From: Kiritimatiellia bacterium
Lineage (GTDB): Bacteria > Verrucomicrobiota > Kiritimatiellia > RFP12 > UBA1067
Reading direction: 5' to 3'
DNA: 16,038 nucleotides
Assembly (NCBI GenBank): GCA_904502135.1
Contig: CAJGDE010000038.1
Coordinates: 1 to 16,038, forward strand
Shown here: piece by piece, positions 7,849 to 15,969 of the stretch
Layout: each line of letters opens with the position of its first letter
Position numbering within the stretch: position 1 is the stretch's first letter
Translations under genes and position numbers: made by a program
Notes under the pieces: generated by a model
The model's database searches: none
Told to the model about the DNA's origin: nothing
Seen by the model: the letters and a program-made list of their open reading frames with translations, nothing else

Positions 7849-8889
7849 TCATCCTAACTGCGAACGTTTATACGCTGAAATGACTTGGCCCTCTTCGGGC
7901 AAATCACTTCGCGAATAACCGCAAGCGCTTAATACCTTGTCAGTCGTCTGAAAATGCGCCTTTACGTGATTCATAAGCCACACCGGCCCGTTGGCGCGAA
8001 CCATCTCTTCTGCAAGATTACGGACCCTGGGATCGCTTGAACCGAGCGGGATGCGCTGATCTTCAGAAGGTGAATCTCCAAAACATTCTTTGCCCATGTC
8101 GAGACAGGAACGAATAAAGATTTCTCTTGCGATAACAGAGGCTGCGGCGACAGCGATATCGCTTTCTGCCTTATGGCGCTGCTCAATCTTCGCTTTTTTG
8201 CCGAGAGGTTTTAGCGCTTTCAAGATAGTCGCCTCTGTCGGAGCAAACTGGTCGACGACGACCCTCTTGCATTCGGGGCGTTTTGTCAAAAGCTCTTCTA
8301 TAGCCGTGCCGTGCGCCCACGCAAGCATTCTGTTGATGTTGCGCATCCTTGCATACAGCCTGTTATATGCCGCAGGATTGAGCTTCACGACGGAATATCC
8401 GTCGGCGCCAAGAAGTTTACGCAAATTGGCGCCTACCGTAAGAACCGCCTTGTCAGTCATCATCTTACAGTCTTTAACGCCGAGCTTTACCATCTCATCG
8501 ATTAGTTTCTCGTCCGCATACACTGTCGAGACGACAAGAGGCCCGAAATAATCGCCCTTTCCCGATTCGTCGCTACCGGCATGAGAAGAAAACAGCTCCG
8601 GCTGCAACTCTTTTTCATACCCCAATGTAGCCGCGCCGAGCACTATCGGCTCTAATTGAAAGAGAACGAAATCCTCAGCTTTTGACCCTTGTACGCAAAG
8701 CTTTCGCTTACCATGCTTTTCTTTCTGATAAAGCGTCGCGTTAAAATGATCGCCTTCTATCGAATAGAGCGAATACGGAACTTCTCTCTTGCGATAATTC
8801 CCGCCGACCATAAGCCCCAAAAGAAGCTCCTGCTGATCGTTTGTCAATTCAAACGTGAATGAAGTTTTTTTTGGCGTATCTTCCTGCAT
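7849..8889 (-). CDS. rnhC: Ribonuclease HIII
   Basis: This nuclease degrades the RNA strand of RNA-DNA hybrids, such as primers and R-loops. The 346-residue protein has an N-terminal TBP-like substrate-binding region (about residues 10-95) and a type 2 RNase H catalytic domain opening with the family motif DESGKGDYFGPL. Catalytic residues D107, E108, D213 (VVVDQF) and D244 (AESDIAVA) keep almost the same spacing as in the Geobacillus enzyme (D97, E98, D202, D232). The N-terminal domain and the GKG motif separate it from RNase HII. It starts 12 bases after the aldolase gene with only a weak AGAG ribosome site, so it probably depends on the upstream transcript. Confidence 0.95.
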   Translation of the reverse strand: MQEDTPKKTSFTFELTNDQQELLLGLMVGGNYRKREVPYSLYSIEGDHFNATLYQKEKHGKRKLCVQGSKAEDFVLFQLEPIVLGAATLGYEKELQPELFSSHAGSDESGKGDYFGPLVVSTVYADEKLIDEMVKLGVKDCKMMTDKAVLTVGANLRKLLGADGYSVVKLNPAAYNRLYARMRNINRMLAWAHGTAIEELLTKRPECKRVVVDQFAPTEATILKALKPLGKKAKIEQRHKAESDIAVAAASVIAREIFIRSCLDMGKECFGDSPSEDQRIPLGSSDPRVRNLAEEMVRANGPVWLMNHVKAHFQTTDKVLSACGYSRSDLPEEGQVISAYKRSQLG

Positions 8890-8901
8890 CGCTCTAAATC
8901 A

Positions 8902-9543
8902 TTAGCCGCGAATCTCACCGACAAGTTTACTGGCCTCGGCGGCGAGCTCTTCAATTCGACCAAAATCACCAGCCTCAAGAGCGTCTTTAGGAACAATCCA
9001 CGTTCCGCCGACGCAAACTATCTCAGGCACGGAAAGATATTCTTTCACGTTTGAAAGATTTACTCCTCCCGTTGGCATGAACTTAACTCCCGTGAAGCGA
9101 AAAGCGCCGAGAAGATTTTTAATCATCTTTACTCCTCCCGCCGCCTCGGCCGGGAAAAACTTCACCATCTGGCAGCCAGCCGAAAGAGCCTGCGAAAGTT
9201 CGCTCGCCGTAGCGATACCTGGGCAGAAAGGCAAAAGCGCATTTTTAGCCTCTTCGACGATCACCGGATCAAACCCGGGAGCGACGCCGAAAACAGCTCC
9301 TGCTTTCTTAGCGGCGCGAAGCTGCTCAACTGAAAGAATCGTCCCGGCGCCGACTATCGCCTGCGGCACTTCTTTTCTGATCTGAGCTATGGCGCCTGCG
9401 GCCGCGGGGGTGCGGAACGTCACCTCAAGTACATTCAGACCGCCATTGACGAGCGCGCGCGCAAGAGGCACAGCGTCTTTTTCATTTTCAATAACGATAA
9501 CCGGTATTACTCCGGCCTTGCCAAGAACATCAATTATATTCAT
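8902..9543 (-). CDS. eda: KDPG/KHG-type bifunctional aldolase
   Basis: This class I aldolase splits 2-keto-3-deoxy-6-phosphogluconate into pyruvate and glyceraldehyde 3-phosphate at the end of the Entner-Doudoroff and uronate pathways. The 213 residues form one TIM barrel. The Schiff-base lysine is K128 in VKFFPAEAAGG, E40 is the general base in LEVTFRT with R44 nearby, and PTGGVN and GGTW bind phosphate. Length and motifs are normal. The start is one base after the lactonase stop, with GGAG in place, implying translational coupling. Close relatives act on KDPGal or 4-hydroxy-2-oxoglutarate, so the exact substrate is open. Edd, KDG kinase and sugar dehydrogenases are not in the window. Confidence 0.95.
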   Translation of the reverse strand: MNIIDVLGKAGVIPVIVIENEKDAVPLARALVNGGLNVLEVTFRTPAAAGAIAQIRKEVPQAIVGAGTILSVEQLRAAKKAGAVFGVAPGFDPVIVEEAKNALLPFCPGIATASELSQALSAGCQMVKFFPAEAAGGVKMIKNLLGAFRFTGVKFMPTGGVNLSNVKEYLSVPEIVCVGGTWIVPKDALEAGDFGRIEELAAEASKLVGEIRG

Positions 9544-9544
9544 T

Positions 9545-10612
9545 TTAATTCTCCATAAATTTAAAACATAATGGTCTATGCACCTTTACAGGCTCACCGA
9601 CAGGGCTTAAAGTACACTTCTCCCGGTCAAACCTGTACACTTGTATTTCGTCTGACATTTTATGCCCGACTATCATAAACTTTTCTCCGGGCATAAGCTC
9701 AAAATCTCTTGGAAATCTGCCCTTAAGCTTAGCAATATTTTTAAGAACAAGACCGCCCTTCGGGTCGGTGGCATAAAAAGCGATTGAATCATGCCCTCGG
9801 TTTGAAGCCATCAGGATTTTTCCGTCGTCCGTTATTTTAATGGCGGCCGCTTTCGTCTCCCCCTTGTAGGAGTCCGGCAACATCGATACTTTGCGCACTC
9901 TCTTGAATTTACGGTCGTCATACGAATAACTTGTGACGCTGCTGGACAATTCGTTGAGAACATAAAGATATTTACGGTCTTTAGACCATACCGCATGCCG
10001 AGGTCCGTCGCCGCAATCAGCCTTTATCGACATCTGAGGAACGGGTTCAAAGGTTTTCGCGTCGAAGAAATGAACGGCGTCGCACCCAAGGTCGATAAAT
10101 CCGACAACGTCATTTTCAGGCGTGTAAAACGCAAAATGCGCATACGCCTTCTTCTGCCGTTTTACGTTATCACCCATTCCCACATCTGGAAGGACTGTCG
10201 ACTTCAACCCGCCGACGCCGTCGATAGGCAGAACTCCCACGGTAGCTGAAGTATATGACGCAAAGGCTATCTGATTCAATCGGCGAGAAATCTCAACATG
10301 GCATGGAGTCTCGCAAGGCAAGGAGGCTAAATACCTCATCTTGCCGAGCGTATGGTCTTTTTTTATCGGAAAGTTTACGACACTGCTGGTCTTCGCGCCT
10401 TTATCTGGCGTCGAGACGACCGAATAAAGAGAGCCGGAGGACTTATCGATCTGAAAATACGTCGTACCCTGAACGCCCTTTACGCTCTGAACGATCTCTA
10501 TCGCGCCGCTTGACGTGTCGCACTTAAGAACATGAAGCGACGCAATGGTGTTTGACGGCGAAGAACACCCTACATAGCAATATGTCAACGCCGATGCAAT
10601 CAAAGTGTTCAT
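9545..10612 (-). CDS. Seven-bladed beta-propeller lactonase (Pgl/YbhE-like)
   Basis: This is a 355-residue member of the lactonase family typified by E. coli 6-phosphogluconolactonase (about 331 residues), which hydrolyses sugar lactones. Supporting motifs are GDGPRHAVW followed by YLYVLNELSSSV, and ASNRGHDSIAFY, both close to YbhE. Repeating strands of the type YFQIDKSSGSLYSV fit propeller blades. The N-terminus YCYVGCSSP could be read as a lipobox, but it aligns better with the first blade and has no basic residues before it, so I favour a cytosolic enzyme. It starts 22 bases after the beta-galactosidase, with GGAGG ten bases upstream, and is coupled to eda. The adjacent aldolase suggests a sugar-acid lactone substrate. 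Confidence 0.87.
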   Translation of the reverse strand: MNTLIASALTYCYVGCSSPSNTIASLHVLKCDTSSGAIEIVQSVKGVQGTTYFQIDKSSGSLYSVVSTPDKGAKTSSVVNFPIKKDHTLGKMRYLASLPCETPCHVEISRRLNQIAFASYTSATVGVLPIDGVGGLKSTVLPDVGMGDNVKRQKKAYAHFAFYTPENDVVGFIDLGCDAVHFFDAKTFEPVPQMSIKADCGDGPRHAVWSKDRKYLYVLNELSSSVTSYSYDDRKFKRVRKVSMLPDSYKGETKAAAIKITDDGKILMASNRGHDSIAFYATDPKGGLVLKNIAKLKGRFPRDFELMPGEKFMIVGHKMSDEIQVYRFDREKCTLSPVGEPVKVHRPLCFKFMEN

Positions 10613-10634
10613 CTCCTTGTAACCTCCAAAGTCT

Positions 10635-13600
10635 TTACTTGGGCATTATCGGACTTATTTCCATCGACCACGTTTCAAGCTTAATCTCAAACATATACTT
10701 TTTAAGCGGCCCCGGCCCGCAACTTCCGCCGCCAAGGCCAAGCTGATGAAGGTCGATGTTAAGACATATTTCTTTGCGGGGAGCCTTGAAGTTGAGAATT
10801 CTTCTTGACCCTGAAATATGACGGGCTCCATCAAGATCTTCACAATCATAATTCATCGCCTGCACAAACATGGGATTCTGAAACGAGAACTGAATGCCAC
10901 GCCCCTTTGAATCTTTAAATCGAACCCACCTTACATCCGAACGATATGAGCAATCCTGCGGACGAACATAAGGTTCGAACATCTCGCTTACGGTCGAAGA
11001 ATAAATTCCTATCAAGCTGCCGCTCTTGCGGTCGATGTAGTTCTCGTAAGGACCGCGCCCGTACCATTGAACATGTGAAAGATCGCCGTTAATCTTCCAT
11101 TCCGTGCCAAAACGCGGCACCACAAAAGGCTGCGTACCGAAGGGAGCCGTAGAACAATCAATGCGAAGTGTGCCGTCTGGTCTAAATAACCATTTGGCGG
11201 CATAATCAAACCCGGCTGACTTGCGGCCGTTGACGCGCACATTGCTTTGAAGTTCGACAGAACCGTCATCGTTGCGCTTAACCTTGAGAGGTTTGGCATG
11301 GTATGTTAACTGGGTAAGCCCGGACTCATACAGCGATGAGGCGAATTTGTCGTACCGGTAAGTCCTTCTCAGCCAGACATCATTGTCGGTTAACGCGCGC
11401 ATCACGCCAAGTTTAGGACCTGCGACCATACCGTCAACATCTTCCAGAATCTTGACTCCGTTCATGACAAGCCTTGAAAGCGTCCCCGTCCTGCGGCTGA
11501 ATGTGGCCTGTGACTTTCCGGCGGCTATGGAAATGGAATTCTTATTTGACCAAACCTTTATCTGCATTCCGGCCGCAGCCGACTTGACCTCGTTTGTAGA
11601 ACCCTTGCTGAGGGCGATTTGGCTTGAGGCGACAACCCACCCTTTATTGGCCCACAAAGTATCATTCTTAAGAGAGAAATAAACATTCAGGAAACACTCC
11701 TTCCCGGCGGGAATATCCATCTTAGGCAGGCTAAGCTGAGCGCGCGACAGAGGCTTCACCGAGGGGGGCTCAAAAGTTCCGTTTGAAACAACCTCGCCGT
11801 CAGATAAAAGCTCCCATTTTCCGTCAAACTCATTTGCATCGGTAAAGCCGAAGCGGTTCTCGATTTCAAGGCCATCGCAAGCGCCTTCGCCTTTTGCGCG
11901 GACGATGAGATTGCGATAGACGTGAGCAACCTCAATGAGTTTGGCGGAAACGCTGCGATCGGGCCTTATGACACCATTACAGCAAAACGGCCCGTCATTT
12001 GGCTCTTCATCAAAATCACCGCCATAGGCCAAATACGTAACGCGCTGACCATCATCGGTAAGTCTATCGGCCTTTTTATATACGGCCTGATCAACCCAAT
12101 CCCAAATACACCCTCCGATCAATGAATCATACTTGTAAAAGACATCCCAGTATTCGCTCAGGTTTCCAATTGCATTGCCCATGGCGTGAGCATATTCACA
12201 CAGGAAAAAGGCTTTCCCAGGCGTTTGCAAATTCCCGGTCTTCACATTGAAGTCATCTGTCGTCGCTGGCGCTAAACCGTCTCCGGCGCGGCCACGCTGT
12301 TCCAGCCATTCCACGGCCGGGTACATCGTTGAATCTATATCTGCGTCCGTATTGCCGCGCTCCCAGTGGCGAGGGCGCGAAGGATCGAGTCTTTTTGTTT
12401 CGGCCAACGCATTTCTGAAACAATCCCCGTGTCCCGTTTCATTACCCATCGACCACATGACGATAGACGGATTGTTGCGATAGAAAACGACGTTTCTTGA
12501 GTTGCGCTCGACTATCGAATGATTCCATTCTTTAAAAAGACCGAGAGACTTTTCGCCATACCCGTATTCATGAGCCTCGACGTTGGCCTCGGCCACAAGG
12601 TATATGCCGTACATATCGCAGATGTCGTACCAAAGATAGTGATTGGGATAGTGACTTGTGCGCACCGTGTTGATGTTGTACCGTTTCATGAGCTTAACGT
12701 CGTCAAGCATATCCTTAAGCTGAACGGTACGCCCGCCGGTTGGAGAACATTCGTGTCTGTTAACGCCTTTTAGCTTAATCTTTTTACCGTTGACCAAAAA
12801 CGCGTTGCCTGCGATCTTCTGCTCTTTAAAGCCGATGCGCTTCATGCGGATATCATCACCTTTTTTAAGTATGAGCGTATACAGATACGGAGTTTCGGCA
12901 CTCCAAAGATTGACATTGCTTATACTCTTGGGCTTGCCGGGAGTATCCTTGGAAGAATCGAAAGACGTTACGAGAGAGCCTTTAGCGTCTTTAAGCTCCC
13001 CTGTCCACGCACCATCAATGCCTTCAACTGAAATACTGCCTGTTTTATAATCAGCGCTCAGCGAGGTTTTTACATTGAAATCCCAAATACCGTCTTTTGG
13101 TTTCGCCCAAATGGACACATCACGGAATATCCCGGAAAAACGAAACATATCCTGATCTTCAAGATAACTGCCGTCGCACCAACGGTAAACCTCAACGGCC
13201 AAAAGATTTTCCTTTCCACTAATCAGGAATTTCGTGATATCAAATTCACTAGGCAATTTGGAATCTTCTGCATAACCAACCATCTGCCCGTTTACCCAAA
13301 CATAATACGCGGAATACACGCCGTCGAAGCGCAAAATAACATCTCTTCCATTCCAGTTGTTGGGCACACTAAAATGCGTACGGTAACTTGAAACGGGATT
13401 GTAATCGTTTTTCCCTGACGCACGATCAAGAATCTTCGGCCACTGCATCTTATGCGGATAGCGTATGTTTACATATCCGGGAGAGCCAAAGCCCTTAAGT
13501 TCAACGCACGAGGGAACATCAATAAGCTCCCATTCGGAATCATCGAAAGAAACCTTCCAAAAATCGAGAGGTCTTAATTTGGGATCGCCGCACCAGCTTA

Positions 13601-13826
13601 TCTTCCACTTCCCGTTCAGCGTCTTTTTATAGGGCGTTTCCGGCTCCAAGGCCGATGTCATCGCAGATGAAGCGTCTTTCAGCGGCATCGAATAAGTTCT
13701 CGCGGGCAGACGATTGCGCGAATTGATCTCGAGATTCTGCCAGTCTTCGACAGCATCGTTGATGTTGGTAGATATATTTACGGCCGAAAAAACAGCCGCC
13801 AAAAAACAACTGGAAGCAATCATCAT
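10635..13826 (-). CDS. lacZ: GH2 beta-galactosidase, LacZ-type, probably exported
   Basis: The 1063-residue protein has the full LacZ architecture. A jelly-roll sugar-binding domain (about 65-245) is followed by an Ig-like domain (about 246-345), a TIM barrel (about 346-620), a second Ig-like region and the C-terminal beta-sandwich (GRGPYENYIDR). The acid/base E463 lies in MGNETGHG and the nucleophile E544 in LCEYAHAMGN, corresponding to E. coli E461 and E537. RTSHYPNH and WDWVDQ also match. The first 20 residues are hydrophobic (FLAAVFSAV) like a signal peptide but have no positive charge and no clean Ala-X-Ala site. An in-frame stop lies immediately before the ATG, so the start cannot move upstream. 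GAGG is nearby. Substrates could include plant or host galactosides. Confidence 0.95.
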   Translation of the reverse strand: MMIASSCFLAAVFSAVNISTNINDAVEDWQNLEINSRNRLPARTYSMPLKDASSAMTSALEPETPYKKTLNGKWKISWCGDPKLRPLDFWKVSFDDSEWELIDVPSCVELKGFGSPGYVNIRYPHKMQWPKILDRASGKNDYNPVSSYRTHFSVPNNWNGRDVILRFDGVYSAYYVWVNGQMVGYAEDSKLPSEFDITKFLISGKENLLAVEVYRWCDGSYLEDQDMFRFSGIFRDVSIWAKPKDGIWDFNVKTSLSADYKTGSISVEGIDGAWTGELKDAKGSLVTSFDSSKDTPGKPKSISNVNLWSAETPYLYTLILKKGDDIRMKRIGFKEQKIAGNAFLVNGKKIKLKGVNRHECSPTGGRTVQLKDMLDDVKLMKRYNINTVRTSHYPNHYLWYDICDMYGIYLVAEANVEAHEYGYGEKSLGLFKEWNHSIVERNSRNVVFYRNNPSIVMWSMGNETGHGDCFRNALAETKRLDPSRPRHWERGNTDADIDSTMYPAVEWLEQRGRAGDGLAPATTDDFNVKTGNLQTPGKAFFLCEYAHAMGNAIGNLSEYWDVFYKYDSLIGGCIWDWVDQAVYKKADRLTDDGQRVTYLAYGGDFDEEPNDGPFCCNGVIRPDRSVSAKLIEVAHVYRNLIVRAKGEGACDGLEIENRFGFTDANEFDGKWELLSDGEVVSNGTFEPPSVKPLSRAQLSLPKMDIPAGKECFLNVYFSLKNDTLWANKGWVVASSQIALSKGSTNEVKSAAAGMQIKVWSNKNSISIAAGKSQATFSRRTGTLSRLVMNGVKILEDVDGMVAGPKLGVMRALTDNDVWLRRTYRYDKFASSLYESGLTQLTYHAKPLKVKRNDDGSVELQSNVRVNGRKSAGFDYAAKWLFRPDGTLRIDCSTAPFGTQPFVVPRFGTEWKINGDLSHVQWYGRGPYENYIDRKSGSLIGIYSSTVSEMFEPYVRPQDCSYRSDVRWVRFKDSKGRGIQFSFQNPMFVQAMNYDCEDLDGARHISGSRRILNFKAPRKEICLNIDLHQLGLGGGSCGPGPLKKYMFEIKLETWSMEISPIMPK

Positions 13827-13869
13827 TTATATCCTCGCTATTCTGTATTTGTCGATCGCTGAAATAAAA

Positions 13870-14463
13870 TCAAAACACAATCGCGGTTTTCGGCAACGCT
13901 TTGCGAATGCGGGCCATTTCTTCTGACGAGATATCAAGTTCTCCAAGCTGCAAAGATTGAAGACTCTTCCACGCTTCAAGATTTTCAGGCAGCTTTTTCA
14001 CTTTCGTACGCGAGAAAGAAAGGTTCTTTAAATTTTTCTTTGCGGCCAACCAGTCCGGAATGTCTTTCAACTGCACGTTGCCGCTCATATCGATATCGGT
14101 AAGCGCGGGAAGATCCTTTAATGTTTCCGGAACTTCGGAAAACCGATTGTTGCGCAGATAAATGCGTCTAAGCGACTTGAGGTTCGAAAGATCTGGCAGC
14201 TTTGAAATATTATTGTCGTTAAGGCGAAGCCATTTAAGATTAATCAGCACCGCAACTGGCTCGACATCCGTAAGCTTGTTACGATCAAGATTGAGATAAT
14301 CGGCCTTAACGTTGACAGACGGAACGCTGGTCAGATTTTTATCGTTCAAATAGACGCGATTTTCGGCCGGAACCGTCTTGCTGGCGCTTTTCGGCTCGTT
14401 GAAACAGCCTCCCGCCGCGAAAACCGCGGCGAGAAAAGCTGTTTTGAGGATAGAGAACTTCAT
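13870..14463 (-). CDS. Leucine-rich-repeat putative lipoprotein
   Basis: The 197-residue protein has an N-terminal signal peptide (MKFSILKTAFLAAVFAAGGC) ending in an acceptable lipobox with Cys20 as lipidation site, then about six leucine-rich repeats of 22-24 residues (about 55-185), for example LKWLRLNDNNISKLP and LRRIYLRNNRFSEVP. LRRs form curved protein-binding surfaces. No enzymatic domain is present, so a role in surface or periplasmic protein interaction is the most that can be said. The start is five bases after the tpiA stop, with AGAGG overlapping that stop, and lacZ follows after 43 bases. The exact function is unknown. Confidence 0.85.
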   Translation of the reverse strand: MKFSILKTAFLAAVFAAGGCFNEPKSASKTVPAENRVYLNDKNLTSVPSVNVKADYLNLDRNKLTDVEPVAVLINLKWLRLNDNNISKLPDLSNLKSLRRIYLRNNRFSEVPETLKDLPALTDIDMSGNVQLKDIPDWLAAKKNLKNLSFSRTKVKKLPENLEAWKSLQSLQLGELDISSEEMARIRKALPKTAIVF

Positions 14464-14468
14464 ACCTC

Positions 14469-15230
14469 TTAGGCCTCGGCTGCAGCAGCGATGATGCCGG
14501 CGAAATCTTCCGCCTTAAGCGCGGCGCCGCCGATAAGTCCGCCGTCGATATCCTTCTTGGCGAGAAGTTCAGCAGCATTCGAAGGCTTCATGGATCCGCC
14601 GTACTGAATGCGAACGGTCTCCGCCGTCTCTGCACCGACAAGCTTAGCGAGCGTTTCACGGATAAGAGCGTGGACTTCCTGAGCCTGATCGGGAGTTGCA
14701 GTCTTGCCAGTTCCGATCGCCCACACGGGCTCATAAGCGATAACGAGCTTCTCGCAATCTGCAGCGGTAACATCCTTAAGGCCGACGTTCATCTGACGCT
14801 CGATGACTTCATTGAGCTTTCCGGCTTCACGCTCTTCAAGCGTTTCACCGACGCAAACGATTGCGGTAAGGCCAGAGGCGATAACAGCGCGGGTGCGCTT
14901 GTTGACCGTCTCGTCCGTCTCGCCGAAATACTGACGACGCTCAGAGTGGCCGATGATAACATACTTTGCTCCGGCGTCAATAAGCATTCCAGTTGAAATT
15001 TCACCGGTGAAAGCACCCTTTTCTTCCCAGTGGGCATTCTCCGCGCCGATCTCGACATGCGTATCGCTCGCAGCAGCCACAGCAGCCGGGATGTCAATGG
15101 CGGGCGTGCAGCAAACAACGTCTACTCCGGCGTAATCCTTAGTCGCCTCGGCAACGGCCTTAACGAGAGCGGCGGTCTCCGAAGGCTTAACGTTCATCTT
15201 CCAGTTGCCAGCAATAATTTTCTTCCTCAT
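14469..15230 (-). CDS. tpiA: Triose-phosphate isomerase
   Basis: TpiA interconverts dihydroxyacetone phosphate and glyceraldehyde 3-phosphate in glycolysis. The 253 residues match the family length. Visible are N9 and K11 in AGNWKMN, electrophile H95 in VIIGHSERR, catalytic base E167 in AYEPVWAIGTG, and the phosphate-binding YGGS and GGLIGGAAL. AAGGA precedes the start at normal spacing. It follows the dCMP deaminase gene after 11 bases. Its product feeds from the aldolase encoded 5 kb downstream in the same run of genes, though TpiA is a housekeeping enzyme regardless. Confidence 0.98.
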   Translation of the reverse strand: MRKKIIAGNWKMNVKPSETAALVKAVAEATKDYAGVDVVCCTPAIDIPAAVAAASDTHVEIGAENAHWEEKGAFTGEISTGMLIDAGAKYVIIGHSERRQYFGETDETVNKRTRAVIASGLTAIVCVGETLEEREAGKLNEVIERQMNVGLKDVTAADCEKLVIAYEPVWAIGTGKTATPDQAQEVHALIRETLAKLVGAETAETVRIQYGGSMKPSNAAELLAKKDIDGGLIGGAALKAEDFAGIIAAAAEA

Positions 15231-15241
15231 TTTTTATTTCC

Positions 15242-15715
15242 TTATTTCTTTTGTTTAATTTTTCGGTATTTAACACCCGATTGTTTGAAAATGTCTTTAA
15301 CGGTATCAAGAAAGGCGTAATCCCCACCATAAACAACTTCGCTAATGCCCGAATTTATTATAAGCTTAGCGCAAGTAAGACAAGGCGAGATCGTAACATA
15401 CACTGTCGAGCCTTCAATGGCGTGGCCATGCAAAGCCGCCTGACAAATCGCATTCTGCTCAGCATGAACGCACAAACACTCTTCAAGATGCTTGCCGCTT
15501 TCTGTAGTATTGGCGCAGCGCGGACATCCGCCCGCAAAACAGTTTTTAACACCATGCGGTGTACCGTTGTAGCCAGTAGCAAGAATATGCCTGTTCCTGA
15601 CTATAACCGCTCCAACATGACGGCGCGAACAATTTGATCGCGATGCGACTACCTGAGCTAAGGACATGAAATATTCATCCCAACTCGGTCTTGGATCTAT
15701 AATTTTCTTTGACAT
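15242..15715 (-). CDS. Deoxycytidylate (dCMP) deaminase family protein
   Basis: This zinc enzyme deaminates dCMP to dUMP, supplying substrate for thymidylate synthase. The 157-residue protein has the deaminase motif H84-A-E86 (CVHAEQNAI) and P111-C112-x-x-C115 (SPCLTCAK), with H84, C112 and C115 as zinc ligands and E86 as proton shuttle. The N-terminal WDEYFMSLAQVVASRS, GAVIV and GYNGTPHG are typical of dCMP deaminase and ComEB. A cysteine cluster (C59, C64, C67, C80, C82) may bind a second structural zinc, as in some relatives. No Shine-Dalgarno sequence precedes the ATG, and the -10 lies only 8 bases upstream. Confidence 0.94.
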   Translation of the reverse strand: MSKKIIDPRPSWDEYFMSLAQVVASRSNCSRRHVGAVIVRNRHILATGYNGTPHGVKNCFAGGCPRCANTTESGKHLEECLCVHAEQNAICQAALHGHAIEGSTVYVTISPCLTCAKLIINSGISEVVYGGDYAFLDTVKDIFKQSGVKYRKIKQKK

Positions 15716-15723
15716 CAGCGGAT

Positions 15724-15732
15724 ATTATATCA
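15724..15732 (-). promoter_or_regulatory. Extended -10 promoter for dCMP deaminase gene
   Basis: The minus strand reads TGATATAATAT, with TATAAT at 15724-15729 and the TG extension at 15731-15732. No good -35 is seen. A start 6-8 bases downstream falls within a few bases of the ATG at 15715, so the mRNA would have essentially no leader. Read-through from the tRNA cluster is an alternative source of transcript. Confidence 0.6.
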
Positions 15733-15771
15733 AAAAATAAGGTATCTTGTTATGCCAAAGCTTTTTGAAAG

Positions 15772-15861
<90 letters not shown>

Positions 15862-15881
15862 ATTTTATCACGCGAACATAT

Positions 15882-15967
15882 TGGTGCCGGGAGAGGGACT
15901 CGAACCCTCACACACTCGCGTGCGGCAGATTTTGAGTCTGCTGCGTCTGCCATTTCGCCACCCCGGC
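15882..15967 (-). tRNA. tRNA-Leu(CAA), CCA encoded
   Basis: The 86-base gene has acceptor GCCGGGG/TCCCGGC with one G-U pair, discriminator A and an encoded CCA. The anticodon stem GCAGA/TCTGC encloses loop CTCAAAA, giving anticodon CAA, which reads UUG. The T arm is GAGGG-TTCGAGT-CCCTC, and a long variable arm is present as expected for leucine. It is 20 bases from tRNA-Ser and 2 bases from tRNA-Gly, so the three are surely cotranscribed. Confidence 0.97.
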
Positions 15968-15969
15968 AA

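Noticed and set aside
9545..10612. Lipoprotein reading of the lactonase (YVGC as a lipobox)
   Set aside because: No basic residues precede it, and the segment matches the first propeller strand of the family.
15733..15757. Terminator after tRNA-Ser (GGCAT...ATACC followed by Ts on the minus strand)
   Set aside because: The stem is only 5 bp with a mismatch; the Ts are better explained as AT-rich promoter sequence.
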